Below are positions 1 through 10,099 of a stretch of DNA of 55,866 bases, piece by piece. The stretch lies in assembly GCA_963785755.1 (NCBI GenBank), contig CAWAXG010000054.1, forward strand, positions 1 through 55,866, read 5' to 3'. The notes under the pieces were generated by a model that worked only from the letters and a program-made list of their open reading frames with translations, was not told the origin of the DNA and did no database searches. Source of the DNA: JACCXG01 sp963785755 (GTDB taxonomy: Bacteria > Acidobacteriota > Vicinamibacteria > Vicinamibacterales > 2-12-FULL-66-21). The position numbers were made by a program, and so were the translations under genes. Every line of letters starts with the position of its first letter. Position 1 is the first letter of the stretch.

Positions 1-47
1 GGACAATCGACGGGTGCCAGAATGCGGTCATCACACGCGCGGTAAAC

Positions 48-1352
48 TCATTGCGGTTGACGCTCCCCAGTGAACGCTGAATACCGCTGCATTAGCGGCG
101 TCACCGAGATGCCGTGCAGGACAATTGACCCGGCGACCACCACCAGCGTGACATCCGCGAGCAGCCGACCTGACGGCGCGGGTACGCCATGAGACAGCGC
201 GTAGGCCAGATAGTAAATCGAGCCAATGCCGCGCACGCCGAACCATGCAATGAACGCTCGCTGTGGTCTTGACAGGGGTACGCGGAACAGCGTGAGCAGC
301 GTCGCCGCCGGTCGAATCACCACGAACAGGCTGAGTGCCAGCCAGATGCCCGGTCCCACTACCTGGATATCCGCCAGCATGGCTCCAACGACGAGAACGA
401 TCGCCAATTCACCCAGGCGCTCCAGTTGCTCGTTGAAACCGAGGACCGCACGCGCCATGTAGGCAGGGGCGGTATTCGGATGCGTCGCCTGTTCTTCGGT
501 GCTGGTCCCCGCATGCTCGACATCCGCGGGTGCCGCGACCTCACTTTGCTGACGCTCGATACGTCTGACCGATAGCCCTGCGGCGAACACCGCGAGAAAG
601 CCATAGGCGTGAACCAGCAGCGCGATGCCATACGAAAGCGCGATGAGCCCAAGAGCGAGGAACTCGTCGAGTCCAACCGCCTCGCGGTGGACGCGCCTCA
701 AATAGAGGACGAGCTTCCCAATACCGGCCCCGCAGAGGGTCCCCACGCCGAGGCCCGCGGCTACAGCCCACACGAGGTCCACGGTGAGCCAGCGCCAGCC
801 GTATGCGCCAATCCCGTGAGTGCCCATCAATCCAAGACCCAACATGACGAACGGGAATGCAGTACCGTCATTCAGTCCGGCCTCTCCGGTGAGACTGAAG
901 CGGACCGGTTCGGCATCGTGCTCGTGTGACACCTGCACGTCAGACGCTAAGACGGGATCCGTTGGCGCGAGCAGCGCACCGAGCAACACGGCCGCCCCAA
1001 CCGACAGACCGAGAGCCGCCATCGCGAACGCGGCGATGCCCCCGATAGTGAGCACCATCGCGAGCGCCGCCAACAGGATCGGTGCACGCCAGCGCTGATC
1101 GGACCCTGGCAACCGCAGCTTCAACCCAGCGGTGAACAGCGAAATGATGACGGCAATCTCGGTCAGGCGCTCGAGAACCGAGGCGTCCTCCACCGCGTCC
1201 ATCTGCAGAAGGCCAGCGCCCCAGGGCCCCAAAGCGGCACCGGCTCCGAGGTAGAACATCGATGCGGTCAGCGGAGCTCGCCTTAGAGCGGAGCCGGCGA
1301 GCGCCATGCCGATGAGCAATGCGCCGGCGACTATGAACCAAGTCGTAAACAT
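48..1352 (-). CDS. Cation:proton antiporter, CPA1/NhaP type
   Basis: A polytopic inner-membrane protein of about 434 residues that should exchange Na+ or K+ for H+. Hydrophobic segments run through almost the whole length. The motif APTDPVLASDV near residue 130 and EAGLNDGTAFPFV near residue 157 are the hallmark ion-binding segments of this antiporter family. A hydrophilic insert rich in Glu, Ala and His lies near residues 270-300. The ATG at 1352 is chosen; an in-frame GTG lies immediately upstream at 1355. There is no large cytoplasmic regulatory domain after the membrane part, so this is the short form. The substrate ion cannot be told from sequence. It stands alone on the minus strand; the next gene on that strand is over 300 bases upstream. 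Confidence 0.9.
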   Translation of the reverse strand: MFTTWFIVAGALLIGMALAGSALRRAPLTASMFYLGAGAALGPWGAGLLQMDAVEDASVLERLTEIAVIISLFTAGLKLRLPGSDQRWRAPILLAALAMVLTIGGIAAFAMAALGLSVGAAVLLGALLAPTDPVLASDVQVSHEHDAEPVRFSLTGEAGLNDGTAFPFVMLGLGLMGTHGIGAYGWRWLTVDLVWAVAAGLGVGTLCGAGIGKLVLYLRRVHREAVGLDEFLALGLIALSYGIALLVHAYGFLAVFAAGLSVRRIERQQSEVAAPADVEHAGTSTEEQATHPNTAPAYMARAVLGFNEQLERLGELAIVLVVGAMLADIQVVGPGIWLALSLFVVIRPAATLLTLFRVPLSRPQRAFIAWFGVRGIGSIYYLAYALSHGVPAPSGRLLADVTLVVVAGSIVLHGISVTPLMQRYSAFTGERQPQ

Positions 1353-1355
1353 CAC

Positions 1356-1683
1356 GTGTTAGCGCGGGCCTGACCGGCATTGTCTTCGTGCTGCAATCGC
1401 GAGCGAGCCGCTTTCCGAACGACCTGTCGGCCGTAACGCCCTGATGGGACGCGTGTCAGTCCCTCTTGGCGTCCATATCGGAAAAGCCCTCACCGCCTTG
1501 TGCTGTTTTGGACAGCACTATTAGCCCCCTATTCCCGCAGAGGTGCTGCCATACGTCTTCGAACCGCTCGCTCGCGGACGCGCAGAACGTGCGTTGCACA
1601 GCATTGGGCTTGGCTTGTTCATCGCGCCGCGACGGACGCTCACGTCGCCAAAGGTGACCTAAGCGGTCCTGCACGGGTTCGTT
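1356..1683. other. Intergenic stretch without a recognisable gene
   Basis: Short open frames exist on both strands, but none has a family resemblance, a ribosome binding site or protein-like composition. I see no convincing hairpin terminator or repeat here. Confidence 0.5.
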
Positions 1684-2148
1684 TCAGGCGATTCGCCATT
1701 CCTTCAATGTGGCAACTGCGTTGCCGCCGTCAATCGCCGGGATGATTACGAGTTCGAGTCGCGAGACCGCGTTCAGATTCGTCTGCGTACTCCTCGCGTT
1801 CAATGGTCGTCCCGGGGGGTGAGAATGTGAACTGCTGCCGAACGATCTCGCGTTCACCATCAATCGTGAACGCGCGGAGCGTGAACTCCTGCGTACAGCT
1901 CGGGACTGCTCTTCGCAGACCAGCCGGATTCGCTTGATGGTTGTAGGCTCACGCCACACTAGACTGATCGTCTGAGCGCCAGCGGCGGCCGCACGCCAGC
2001 CGCTGGACTTGTAATCCAGGAGAGCGTGCTCGATCGGCCACTCGGGATCCTCCGACGTCAGCTCCACCTCGACCGAGTCGTCGAGGCTTCGCCATTGCCA
2101 TTGCTCATGTGCGACAACCGAGGTCCCTGACCGAATACGTTTGATCAA
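1684..2148 (-). CDS. Hypothetical protein with two compensating frameshifts
   Basis: The open frame gives 154 residues, but the middle (residues about 80-120) is Arg/Ser-rich and unlike the two ends. Reading the other frame between about 1905 and 1790 gives a sensible segment with QEFTLRA, GEREIVRQQFTFSPPGTT and EREEYAD. This matches the style of a small beta-sandwich family I recall as carbohydrate-binding-like, ending LELVIIPAIDGG. A base appears to be missing near 1905 (an expected Arg-Thr pair before QEFTL) and an extra G present near 1789. The start overlaps the stop of the upstream response regulator by four bases, so the two are probably co-translated. The function is unknown. Confidence 0.65.
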   Translation of the reverse strand: MIKRIRSGTSVVAHEQWQWRSLDDSVEVELTSEDPEWPIEHALLDYKSSGWRAAAAGAQTISLVWREPTTIKRIRLVCEEQSRAVRRSSRSARSRLMVNARSFGSSSHSHPPGRPLNARSTQTNLNAVSRLELVIIPAIDGGNAVATLKEWRIA

Positions 2149-2798
2149 AGCAATCCTCCACGTCCGGGCCGCGATGCTGCCTCTCGGACAGCCCCGAGCA
2201 GCATGTCAGGCATGCACGGCTTCGGCACCACCGCATCAAATAGCTGTCGCAAATGGATTGCTGCACTGCCGGGTTTCGCGGTGTGTGCGATGACGCGCAC
2301 ATCGCGAGTCGCCTTGCCGGCTTTGATGAGCCGAGTCGCCTCGATGCCGTCGAGCACGGGCATCGTGATGTCCATCACTATGACGGCCGGCTGCCATTCG
2401 TACGCGGCAATCAGAGCATCCAAGCCATTCTCGGCTGTTCTCACAAGGAAGCCAGCTTGAAGCAGCGTTTCGGCGATAAGCACGCGGGCATCCTCGATAT
2501 CGTCGACCACCAGCACGGCCGTGATCGGATGGGCGCCGGCGTGGGTCCGTTCGGCCGCCTCCGCCTCCAGCCGGGCCAGAAGCGATTGCGCCATCTCCTG
2601 CACCTGGCTGCCGCTGTGTAGTGCGCGTTCGGCGAGTCTGACGGCCTCAGCCGAGCTCCCGTTCACATCTCGCGCGGCTTCCAACGCCTGAACCACGTCG
2701 CGCAATCGTTCATCGTGCCGTCGCGCAACCAGGCACAAGCGGTCGCACTCGTCCCGAAGGGCCATCAGAGTGCGTTTCGACGTGGAAAGGTTGGACAC
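2145..2798 (-). CDS. Response regulator receiver protein with helical N-terminus
   Basis: A protein of 217 residues. Residues 1-90 are charged and likely coiled coil. Residues about 93-205 form a CheY-like receiver domain, with the acidic pair in VLVVDDIED, the phosphorylatable Asp in VIVMDITMP, the conserved Thr in AHTAKPG and the Lys in VPKP. No DNA-binding output domain follows, so output is probably by protein contact. It overlaps the next gene downstream by four bases (ATGA), which suggests a two-gene operon. The kinase partner is not obvious; the histidine kinase at 3747 on the opposite strand is a candidate by proximity only. Confidence 0.85.
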   Translation of the reverse strand: MSNLSTSKRTLMALRDECDRLCLVARRHDERLRDVVQALEAARDVNGSSAEAVRLAERALHSGSQVQEMAQSLLARLEAEAAERTHAGAHPITAVLVVDDIEDARVLIAETLLQAGFLVRTAENGLDALIAAYEWQPAVIVMDITMPVLDGIEATRLIKAGKATRDVRVIAHTAKPGSAAIHLRQLFDAVVPKPCMPDMLLGAVREAASRPGRGGLL

Positions 2799-3237
2799 GT
2801 GACGCTCCCCTCCGGCAGGTCATCGGCTGCGGAAAGCTCGGAAGCTGAGGCGACGTCACGATGGGCGTGGCACCAGATTGACGGGCGCTTATCCTAGATG
2901 CACCTTTGGTGCCGGCGGCTACGTCGGGTTCAACGATGTACGGCTCGACTCGCGCCTTCGCAGGACGAGAGTGTCCAAATACATTTCGCCACTCGAACCA
3001 GCGGTCCCCTCTCAGTGAGCCAGTCACGCATGAGCTCGAAGAGCTGATCGCGCGATTGCCTGATGATTTGCCAACACCGGACGCTCATGTCAATCTGATG
3101 GAAGAGGGGTCCCGCCACCGTGAACTGTGTCCAGTAGGAGGCCCGCCACAGGACGGCAACCGCAATGAGCAAATCGAAGCGATCCCCTTAGTCCGCGCCA
3201 ATGACCGCTGGCTCGGAGCGCTTCGCAACAGCTTCAG
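2799..3237. other. Divergent intergenic region, no supported gene
   Basis: The region lies between the minus-strand response regulator and plus-strand small genes, so it should hold promoters for both. Open frames of 80-160 codons occur, but their translations are unlike real proteins and overlap one another on both strands. I could not assign a promoter with confidence. Confidence 0.45.
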
Positions 3238-3501
3238 ATGGATAAGGGCGTGCCTATGGCAGATCGCGACCTCGTCGTGCATGCGCTCCGCGAGCTTGTT
3301 GACGCGCTCGATCGCCGAGTGGCCCACGTCGAACGGCTGGGCGAGGCACGCATCGCACTCGAGGCGGCGGCCCTGCGCAAGGACGCCGTGAACCGAATCG
3401 AAGAACTCACGGCTGCGCCGTCCGATCGCGACACGCCTGAGGCCGAACGGTCCGGCGGAGTGATGACGGACGACGGCGGACCGCTCACGAAGGAAGAATG
3501 A
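3238..3501 (+). CDS. Small hypothetical protein, helical
   Basis: It encodes 87 residues (82 if the second ATG at 3256 is used), rich in Ala, Glu, Leu and Arg, with a pattern suited to one long amphipathic helix (about residues 8-60) and an acidic tail ending LTKEE. I do not recognise a family. The last four bases overlap the start of the next small gene, and both precede a histidine kinase on the same strand. That layout supports a real translated operon rather than chance. No catalytic motif is visible. Confidence 0.5.
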   Translation: MDKGVPMADRDLVVHALRELVDALDRRVAHVERLGEARIALEAAALRKDAVNRIEELTAAPSDRDTPEAERSGGVMTDDGGPLTKEE

Positions 3502-3716
3502 GGCGCCGATCAGGAGCGATGGAGCGGTGGACCATCCGGTTCACGGACGATCCCGAGGGCGTGACACCGTTAGGCCGGCGGTCGCGGCATCTGCCAGCCT
3601 CCATCATCGTCCATGCGAACAAGGGACTCTTCAATGACGAGCAGAAGTTCGAGATCTTCGAGCGGCGGATGGATGGAACGCCCTTCAGCAAGGCCGAAGA
3701 AGTTCAGCCGGATTGA
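3498..3716 (+). CDS. Small hypothetical protein
   Basis: It encodes 72 residues with a globular-looking composition, including the segment WTIRFTDDPEG and a C-terminal EIFERRMDGTPFSKAEE. The family is not recognised. It overlaps the preceding small gene by four bases and ends about 30 bases before the histidine kinase start, so it probably belongs to the kinase operon. The alternative start MERWTIRF at residue 8 is possible. Confidence 0.5.
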   Translation: MRRRSGAMERWTIRFTDDPEGVTPLGRRSRHLPASIIVHANKGLFNDEQKFEIFERRMDGTPFSKAEEVQPD

Positions 3717-3746
3717 TTTTTGCGCGATATCAAGTGGCCGAGCTGC

Positions 3747-5799
3747 ATGGATCTGAAGTCGCTGCAGGTGCGTGTGACAGAGGATGCACCAGACGTGCTC
3801 GCCGCGGCCGCGGCCGCCATCGACCACACGCGCGCGGAGGAAATCCGATTGCGGTATGCGGCGATCGTGGAGTCCTCAGATGACGCGATCATCGCCAAGA
3901 CTCTCGACGGTGTGATTTCAGCCTGGAATGCCGCTGCCGAGCGGATGTTCGGATATACGGAGCACAAGGCCATCGGACAGCCGATCACGATGATCATCCC
4001 TCCGGTCTTGCACGAGGAGGAGTACGAGATTCTGAGGCGCCTTCGAGCCGGTGAGCGAATCCACCACTATGAAACTGTCCGCGTCACCAGAGCAGGCGAG
4101 TGCATCGCTGTCTCACTGACGATCTCGCCGTTGCGAGACCCCGCGGGCAGGATTATCGGATGCTCCACGATTGCTCGCGACATCACGAAGGCCAAGCAGG
4201 CTGAGGCCGCCCTGCGGCAAAGCGAGCAACGGCTGACACGCGAAGTCGCGGGCGCCAAGACGCTCCAGTCGATCAGCACACGACTGATTTCCGAGTCGAC
4301 GCCCGAATCCTTGTACGATCAAATTCTCGGCGCAGCAATGGAGTTGATGGCGTCCGATGCGGCCTGCCTCCAGATGGTCGCAGCAGACAACACGTCGCTC
4401 AGGCTCCTCGCGTGGACGAATTTTCACCCTGACCGTGTGCCGTTCTGGGAACGGGTGGCCGCTGGGGCCGGGAGCACCTGCAGCAAAGCGCTCGTTGACA
4501 ACCAGCGCGTCGTTGTCACAGATATCGAAGCGTGCGAATTCATGGCTGGCACGCAGGAACAGGTGGAATATCGCCGCGCAGGAGTCCGAGGCGTGCAGTC
4601 AACGCCGTTGCGATCGCGAACGGGCCGGCTTCTCGGCATGCTCTCGACGCACTGGCGGACGCCGCATACCTCGACCGAAGATGATTTCAGATTCTTCGAC
4701 GTGCTCGCCCGGCAGGCCGCGGATCTCATCGAGCGCACACTCGCCGAAGAGGCTCTGCGCGAAAGCGAAGAACGCTTCCGCCTCATCGCGAATACCGCTC
4801 CGGTCATGATCTGGATGTCGGGCACGGACAATGAGATCGCGTATCTCAATCAGACCTGGCTCGATTACGCGGGACGGTCATCGGATGCAGCGGTGGACAA
4901 GCTACAGGCTATGGTCCTCCACCCAGACGAAGCGGAGCGATGCCGCGAGGTGTACGAGAAGGCCTTCGAGCAGCGTGAGCCGTTTCAGCTGGAGCATCGG
5001 CTCCGGCGCCACGACGGCGAATATCGCTGGGTGGTGACAGCGGGGGTGCCGCGATACAACGCGGACGGGTCGTTTGTTGGCTACATTGGCACGAGCGTCG
5101 ACATCACCGAGCGGAAGCTGGCGGAAGCGGCTCTTGCCAGTCAGAAAGTTAATCGAAGCGCACGAGGAAGAGAAGACTCGAATCGCCCGCGAGCTTCACG
5201 ACGACATCAGCCAACGGATTGCGCTGCTGAGTATACAGCTCGGTGTCGTGAAGCAGAGTCTTCCGGCTTCAGCAACCGATCTCCAGCAGGAGATTGGGGA
5301 GATGGACCGACAGATCGGGGATCTTGCGTCCGATATTCACGCGCTGTCGCACGGCCTGCATTCCGCGAAGCTCGAACTCATAGGGCTGAAAGCAGCGGTG
5401 GCCGGGTTCTGCAAGGAGTTGTCGAATCGACACGGCGTCACGATTGACGTGCATTTCGAGAACATCCCGAAGACGCTGCCACCGGAGATCTCCCTCTGTC
5501 TCTACCGCGTCTTGCAGGAAGCCCTCCAGAATGTCGTCAAGCATAGCGTGTCGCGACGCGCCCAGGTCTCGCTGAACGGTCAAATCAGCACCATCAATCT
5601 GACAGTCAAGGACTCGGGCCCCGGCTTCGACCCTCACGAAGCCATCAGAGGGCCGGGGCTCGGCTTGACCAGCATGAAGGAGCGGTTGAAGGTTGTGGGC
5701 GGGCAGCTTTTCATCCACTCGCAGCGGGGGCACGGGACAACGATTGACGCTGTCGCGCCTCTCAGTCTTCCAACGAAGTCTACAAATGGAGTCGTGTGA
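3747..5799 (+). CDS. PAS-GAF-PAS sensor histidine kinase (HisKA_3), frameshifted
   Basis: Residues about 25-150 are a PAS/PAC domain (SSDDAIIAKTLDG, then a PAC end at STIARDITKAKQAE). Residues about 180-330 are GAF-like. About 340-460 is a second PAS/PAC ending DITERKLAEAAL. The frame then breaks near 5140. In the next frame the protein continues with RKLIEAHEEEKTRIARELHDD, a HisKA_3 dimerisation helix with the phospho-acceptor His, and an HATPase with NVVKHS and DSGPGFD, then a glycine-rich GPGLGL box. The reading frame is restored if a few bases are missing at 5137-5145, where relatives typically have SVSRKLIEA. HisKA_3 kinases usually pair with NarL/LuxR regulators; none follows here. No transmembrane segment is seen, so it is probably cytosolic. 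The ATG at 3747 is preferred to an upstream TTG. Confidence 0.85.
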
Positions 5800-5938
5800 T
5801 GTGGGCCGGTCGCCCTGGAGTAACGAGGTGACCGGGTCCGTCGGGTCCACCTCAGCCCCGCGCCTCCTCGATGGTGGCGACGTCGATCTTGCGTGATCGG
5901 CATGATCGCCTCGCCGATCTGAACGGACGCGTTAAGGG

Positions 5939-8668
5939 CTACCGGGGCGGCACGAGGCGCTTCAACTCTTCGTGCCAGTTCAGCACGACCTGAATTTGAT
6001 CCGTGGCCTGCGATGGTGATTGGCCTTCCGTCAAGACGCCCAGCGTCTTGCCGTCGCGCGTGATGTCGAACGTCCGCGGTGTCATAGGATTGGCGACAGG
6101 AAATCTCCGTGGGACCGCGACCGGAGTGCCGAACGCGATCGTCGGCGACGTCGTCACGGGGACAGCCCACAGCGTGCCGATCTGTGCCACGAACAGGAGC
6201 TCGCGCCCGTCTCTCGACCAGAGGGGGTGGTGGGCGTTGAGGGCCACACCCGTCTCTGGAAGCTGATAGCGCGCGCTGGTAGAAGGGTAGGGTTCGAGAT
6301 AGATGACGTTCAACTCACCGGTCCGATTGACCGAATAGGCCAACCATCGTCCATCAGGTGAGAATGCCGCGGTTGTCGGCGTCAACGAGCTGATCTTCCC
6401 GAGCGGCGCCCCTTTCCGGTCTTGCAGAGAGTGCACCCAGAGTGAATACGCTGAGTCTTTCCGGACAGTGTAGAGAAGTCGGCCGTCCGTTGGGGACCAC
6501 GACTCCGGCGTGTGAGCTTCACCCTTTGCAGCCGTAGTAAGGCGTTCGGCTGACGCCGATCCGTCGGCGACCTGCCAGAAGATGCCGGGAGTCCCCTCGC
6601 CATCAGACTGAAATGTCACGCGCTTGCTGTCCAAGGACCACAGCGGATGGCGATCCTGGCCTCCGAACGTCAGTTTCCGCGGTGCGGTCGTGCCGGACAG
6701 ATCGTGCACCCAGACGGCGGCTTCGCGTCCATCATCGCTGCCAAACGCGATCCGCGTGCCATCGGGTGACACGCGCGGATATTCATACGATCCTGGCGGG
6801 AGTTTGAGCGCCCTGACGGATCCCTGCCGGTCCGTGAGAGCGAGATCGCTGGCCGAGAACGGAAGAGTCTGCCCCGGAACGAAGACGAGCGAGCCTGTCG
6901 CGGACACACTGAACTGAGCCGCACCGGTCGCTGCGGCCACTGCGCGTCGAACCCCTTGGACAACTGGCACGGGCGTACCTTTCGGCTCGAGGCGGTCGAG
7001 GTCGAAACCTACCGCCAGCAAATTGCCCCCTGACGCATAGACGATGTGCCCAGTCGGGAGATAGCGCGCATCCGTTCCTCCTTCCACGAGCGTCTTCTGC
7101 TCGCCGGTCTTCAACGAGTGAACGACGACCCGCGCGGTGTCGAATCGGGTGTAATCGGAGGGAGGACCTACGGCCAACGTGAACAGAACATGGTCCCGAT
7201 CGGGAAGGACCTGGGGACTCTGTGCGAGTGCTCCCGCACTGACTTTGACGAGCACCTCGGGCTTGCCGCCCGATTCGGAAACGCGCAGGATGCCGCCAGC
7301 CATTTGGCCGAACGTAATCCCGTCCGGACCCCAACTCATGCCCGACGGGGGTTCAGCGCGGCAGAGCGTCACCGCCGCGCCACCCGAGAGCGTGATTCGT
7401 TTGAGTGTTCGATCTGAGCCCGCCCAGAAAGCGATGGACCGACCATCCGGCGAGAAGGTTGGACTCAAGACCCGCTGGAAAATTTCGGTGCCTTGAATCG
7501 GCTCGACGTCCACGTCCGCCAGCGATCGGCGATACAACCGCCCCGGTGTGCCGACGAGCACGATCTCGGAACCATCGGGAGAAACCGCCACGACATGGCG
7601 GTTGACACCGCCCAGCAGCTCTCCGGGAGGTAACGTGAACTGGAACTTCGAGAGGGCCACCCGCGGCGACGGGCGGAGGTACCACATAGCCGTGGCAGTC
7701 AGCGCGGCGGTCGTGAGGACGGCGAATCCGATCGCTGCTGCGAGGCGCCATCGTGAGCGCGGCGCTGGTGCGCTGGCCTTCGCCGACGTCACGAACACGG
7801 GGTCCGCCGGTCCTTCGTCAATTTCGAGCCGCGCAATGCCGATATGCGGGAGCCGCTTGTTCGGATCCTTTTGCAGACACCGGCGAAGCAGTGTGCGGAC
7901 GTGTGCGGGTGTGTTTGCCGGAAGCGCCGTCCAGTCGGGATCGCTCCGCAGGATGGCCGCGACCGCGTCCGATACGGTTTCGCCGGCGTCGAACGGTCTG
8001 CGGCCGGTGAGCATTTCGTAGAGCACGCAACCGAACGCCCAGATATCCCCGCGACGATCGACCGGCTTGCCGCGCGCCTGCTCGGGACTCATGTAGGCGG
8101 CGGTGCCGAGAATCACTCCCACCTGCGTCATGGCCGGAGTCGTGATCGTCGGCGATTGCGAGACGATCGGCGAGGCCGCACCGACAGGATCGAGGGCCTT
8201 CGCCAGGCCGAAGTCCAGCACCTTCACCGCGCCGTCTTGTCGAATCTTCACATTCGCGGGCTTCAGATCGCGGTGGATGATGCCCAGCTCGTGTGCGGCT
8301 TCGAGGGCCTCGACGATCTGCTTCGCGATCGGCAGCGCCTCATCGAGCGTGATGGCCCCGCGCGCAATTCGCTGGGACAGATCCTCCCCTTCGACGAGCT
8401 CCATCACTAACGCGCGCACGCCGGTCGATTCTTCAAGCCCGTGGATGTGCGCGATATTCGGATGGTTCAGGGACGCCAGCGTCTGCGCTTCGCGCGTGAA
8501 TCGCGCGAGCCGGTCCGGGTCACTGGCGAATAGATCAGGGAGGACTTTGAGCGCGACATCGCGATTGAGCTTCGTGTCCCGCGCGCGAAATACCTCACCC
8601 ATCCCGCCGACGCCGATGCTGGCGATGACTTCATAGGGACCGAGGCGTGAGCCGGACGTAAGGGCCAA
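5939..8668 (-). CDS. Transmembrane Ser/Thr protein kinase with PD40 beta-propeller sensor
   Basis: A protein of 909 residues. Residues about 11-275 are a Hanks-type kinase: glycine loop GVGGMGEVF, ALK lysine, catalytic HRDLKPANV, DFGLAKAL and an APE-equivalent MSPEQARGK. One hydrophobic segment near residues 312-332 anchors it in the membrane. The rest (about 350-900) is a periplasmic propeller made of TolB/WD40-like PD40 repeats, recognisable from repeated SPDG and SPDGR turns. This architecture is common in Acidobacteriota. It likely senses an external ligand or protein and signals by phosphorylation. No frameshift is seen, unlike the related kinase at 37259-40106. Confidence 0.93.
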   Translation of the reverse strand: MALTSGSRLGPYEVIASIGVGGMGEVFRARDTKLNRDVALKVLPDLFASDPDRLARFTREAQTLASLNHPNIAHIHGLEESTGVRALVMELVEGEDLSQRIARGAITLDEALPIAKQIVEALEAAHELGIIHRDLKPANVKIRQDGAVKVLDFGLAKALDPVGAASPIVSQSPTITTPAMTQVGVILGTAAYMSPEQARGKPVDRRGDIWAFGCVLYEMLTGRRPFDAGETVSDAVAAILRSDPDWTALPANTPAHVRTLLRRCLQKDPNKRLPHIGIARLEIDEGPADPVFVTSAKASAPAPRSRWRLAAAIGFAVLTTAALTATAMWYLRPSPRVALSKFQFTLPPGELLGGVNRHVVAVSPDGSEIVLVGTPGRLYRRSLADVDVEPIQGTEIFQRVLSPTFSPDGRSIAFWAGSDRTLKRITLSGGAAVTLCRAEPPSGMSWGPDGITFGQMAGGILRVSESGGKPEVLVKVSAGALAQSPQVLPDRDHVLFTLAVGPPSDYTRFDTARVVVHSLKTGEQKTLVEGGTDARYLPTGHIVYASGGNLLAVGFDLDRLEPKGTPVPVVQGVRRAVAAATGAAQFSVSATGSLVFVPGQTLPFSASDLALTDRQGSVRALKLPPGSYEYPRVSPDGTRIAFGSDDGREAAVWVHDLSGTTAPRKLTFGGQDRHPLWSLDSKRVTFQSDGEGTPGIFWQVADGSASAERLTTAAKGEAHTPESWSPTDGRLLYTVRKDSAYSLWVHSLQDRKGAPLGKISSLTPTTAAFSPDGRWLAYSVNRTGELNVIYLEPYPSTSARYQLPETGVALNAHHPLWSRDGRELLFVAQIGTLWAVPVTTSPTIAFGTPVAVPRRFPVANPMTPRTFDITRDGKTLGVLTEGQSPSQATDQIQVVLNWHEELKRLVPPR

Positions 8669-8988
8669 ATGTGACGCGATTATATCGGCCGGATGGTCGC
8701 GCGGGCGGGATCAATCCTGCCTGACGGCGATCTGGCGACCGATTTTGGGGTCGGAGCCAATCGCCAGATCGCGGCAGGACCATTCTGGCCCGGATGGCCC
8801 TTCCTGCTGCTTCTCATTCCCGTGACCTCACCGACGACGTTGTACTTGCCTCGCGCCATGGCTGGTTACCTGGAAGTGCAATATTGTGCGATGCTTCGTC
8901 CGTCTTCCATGGCGATCGTAACGCGGCTCACGTCAAGGTCGTCGTCAGCGATCGTGCCGGTCACGTGCAGGCCGGCAGGCGACTAGTA

Positions 8989-9885
8989 ATGAACGCCATC
9001 CTGAACGCGGTCTTCTGCTCGCTGGCGCTTGGCGCGCTCGCGCAGCAAAGCGATCTCGGGAATCTCCTGAGCCGCGGCGACGCGCGCCGCCAGGAGTACG
9101 TCGAAGCCTTCAAGAACCTCATCGCCGTCGAGACACGGCTCACCGAGATCATCGACCGGAACGGACGCGTCGAGAAAGAGCGCGTGGTCGTGTCCGATTT
9201 CCTCGTCTATCGCTCAGGCCTTCGGGACGATCTCGTCAGCGAGTACCGCATCGCGCGCGCGGTGGACGGCAGGCCGGTCCGCACTTCCACGGAAGACGCG
9301 ATCAGGCAGTTCCAGAAGCTGGCGGGCTCGAAGACGCTGGCACAGGAATCCGAGCGGCTCAAGCAGGCGAATCTCAAGCATGGGCTGCGATACTTCATGT
9401 GGGGCGCGACGCTTCACCCTCTCCGGATGCTCGAGTGGCAAGAGCGGCTCGGCGTGGAGTTCGCCATTGCCGGACGCGAAGGCGTGGCGGGGCGTGACGC
9501 GATCGTCCTCGATTACCGGTTGAAGGAGCTGCGCTCCATCAGGGCGCAGGGCATCTACCGGCACTTCGATGCCCCCCGCTCGGCCATGCGCGGGCGCGCA
9601 TGGCTCGATACGTCGGATGGTCGGCTTCTCCGTTGGGAACACGAGATCACGGTGTCCGATCGCGACATCACGACGCCGGTCGCCGTCGTGCGGTATGAAC
9701 ACGAGTACGAGCCCAGTGCTTTCGGGCTGTGGACGCCGAAGCGCATCGTCGTCTCGTTCTTCGACAAGGTCCGCGAAAAGAACGCCCCTCCCGCGGTGCG
9801 CGTCGCCGGCCGGGTGACGTTCACGTACGCGGATTTCAAGCGCTTCTCGGTGTCGACGACGACCGACATCAAGGCACCCCAGTGA
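8989..9885 (+). CDS. Secreted hypothetical protein
   Basis: The ATG at 8989 gives about 298 residues, starting with a short signal peptide (MNAILNAVFCSLALGALA followed by QQ). The open frame extends further upstream but without protein-like content. The mature part is charged, mixed alpha/beta, with repeated long strands such as EHEITVSDRDITTPVAVV and a final FTYADFKRFSVSTTTDI. It resembles secreted acidobacterial proteins of the outer-membrane-lipoprotein-sorting type in its beta-rich layout, but I cannot name the family. It is transcribed divergently from the kinase at 5939-8668. Confidence 0.75.
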   Translation: MNAILNAVFCSLALGALAQQSDLGNLLSRGDARRQEYVEAFKNLIAVETRLTEIIDRNGRVEKERVVVSDFLVYRSGLRDDLVSEYRIARAVDGRPVRTSTEDAIRQFQKLAGSKTLAQESERLKQANLKHGLRYFMWGATLHPLRMLEWQERLGVEFAIAGREGVAGRDAIVLDYRLKELRSIRAQGIYRHFDAPRSAMRGRAWLDTSDGRLLRWEHEITVSDRDITTPVAVVRYEHEYEPSAFGLWTPKRIVVSFFDKVREKNAPPAVRVAGRVTFTYADFKRFSVSTTTDIKAPQ

Positions 9886-10099
9886 GGTGGATCGCTGGCG
9901 CCCGAAAAGGGTTGTCGCTTCGCGCCGCGGCGCGGGTTCGTTCTTCAGGCAGCAGGCTCGCTGCAACATGCGGACATCAGATCGATCGGTGGGGAAACCG
10001 GGCGTTGCCGACCGTCTAAGAGGGTAGCCCGTGCAATCGGGGTCAGCGCTCCGCCAGGAGGTCCCATGTCCGTCACTGCGGCCCGCGCCTATCTCTCGC

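Noticed and set aside
2906..3391. Open frame of 161 codons upstream of the histidine kinase operon.
   Set aside because: It overlaps several other frames and has no ribosome binding site or protein-like pattern.
8794..8988. Upstream extension of the secreted protein's open frame.
   Set aside because: The signal peptide starts at 8989 and the extension lacks protein-like content.
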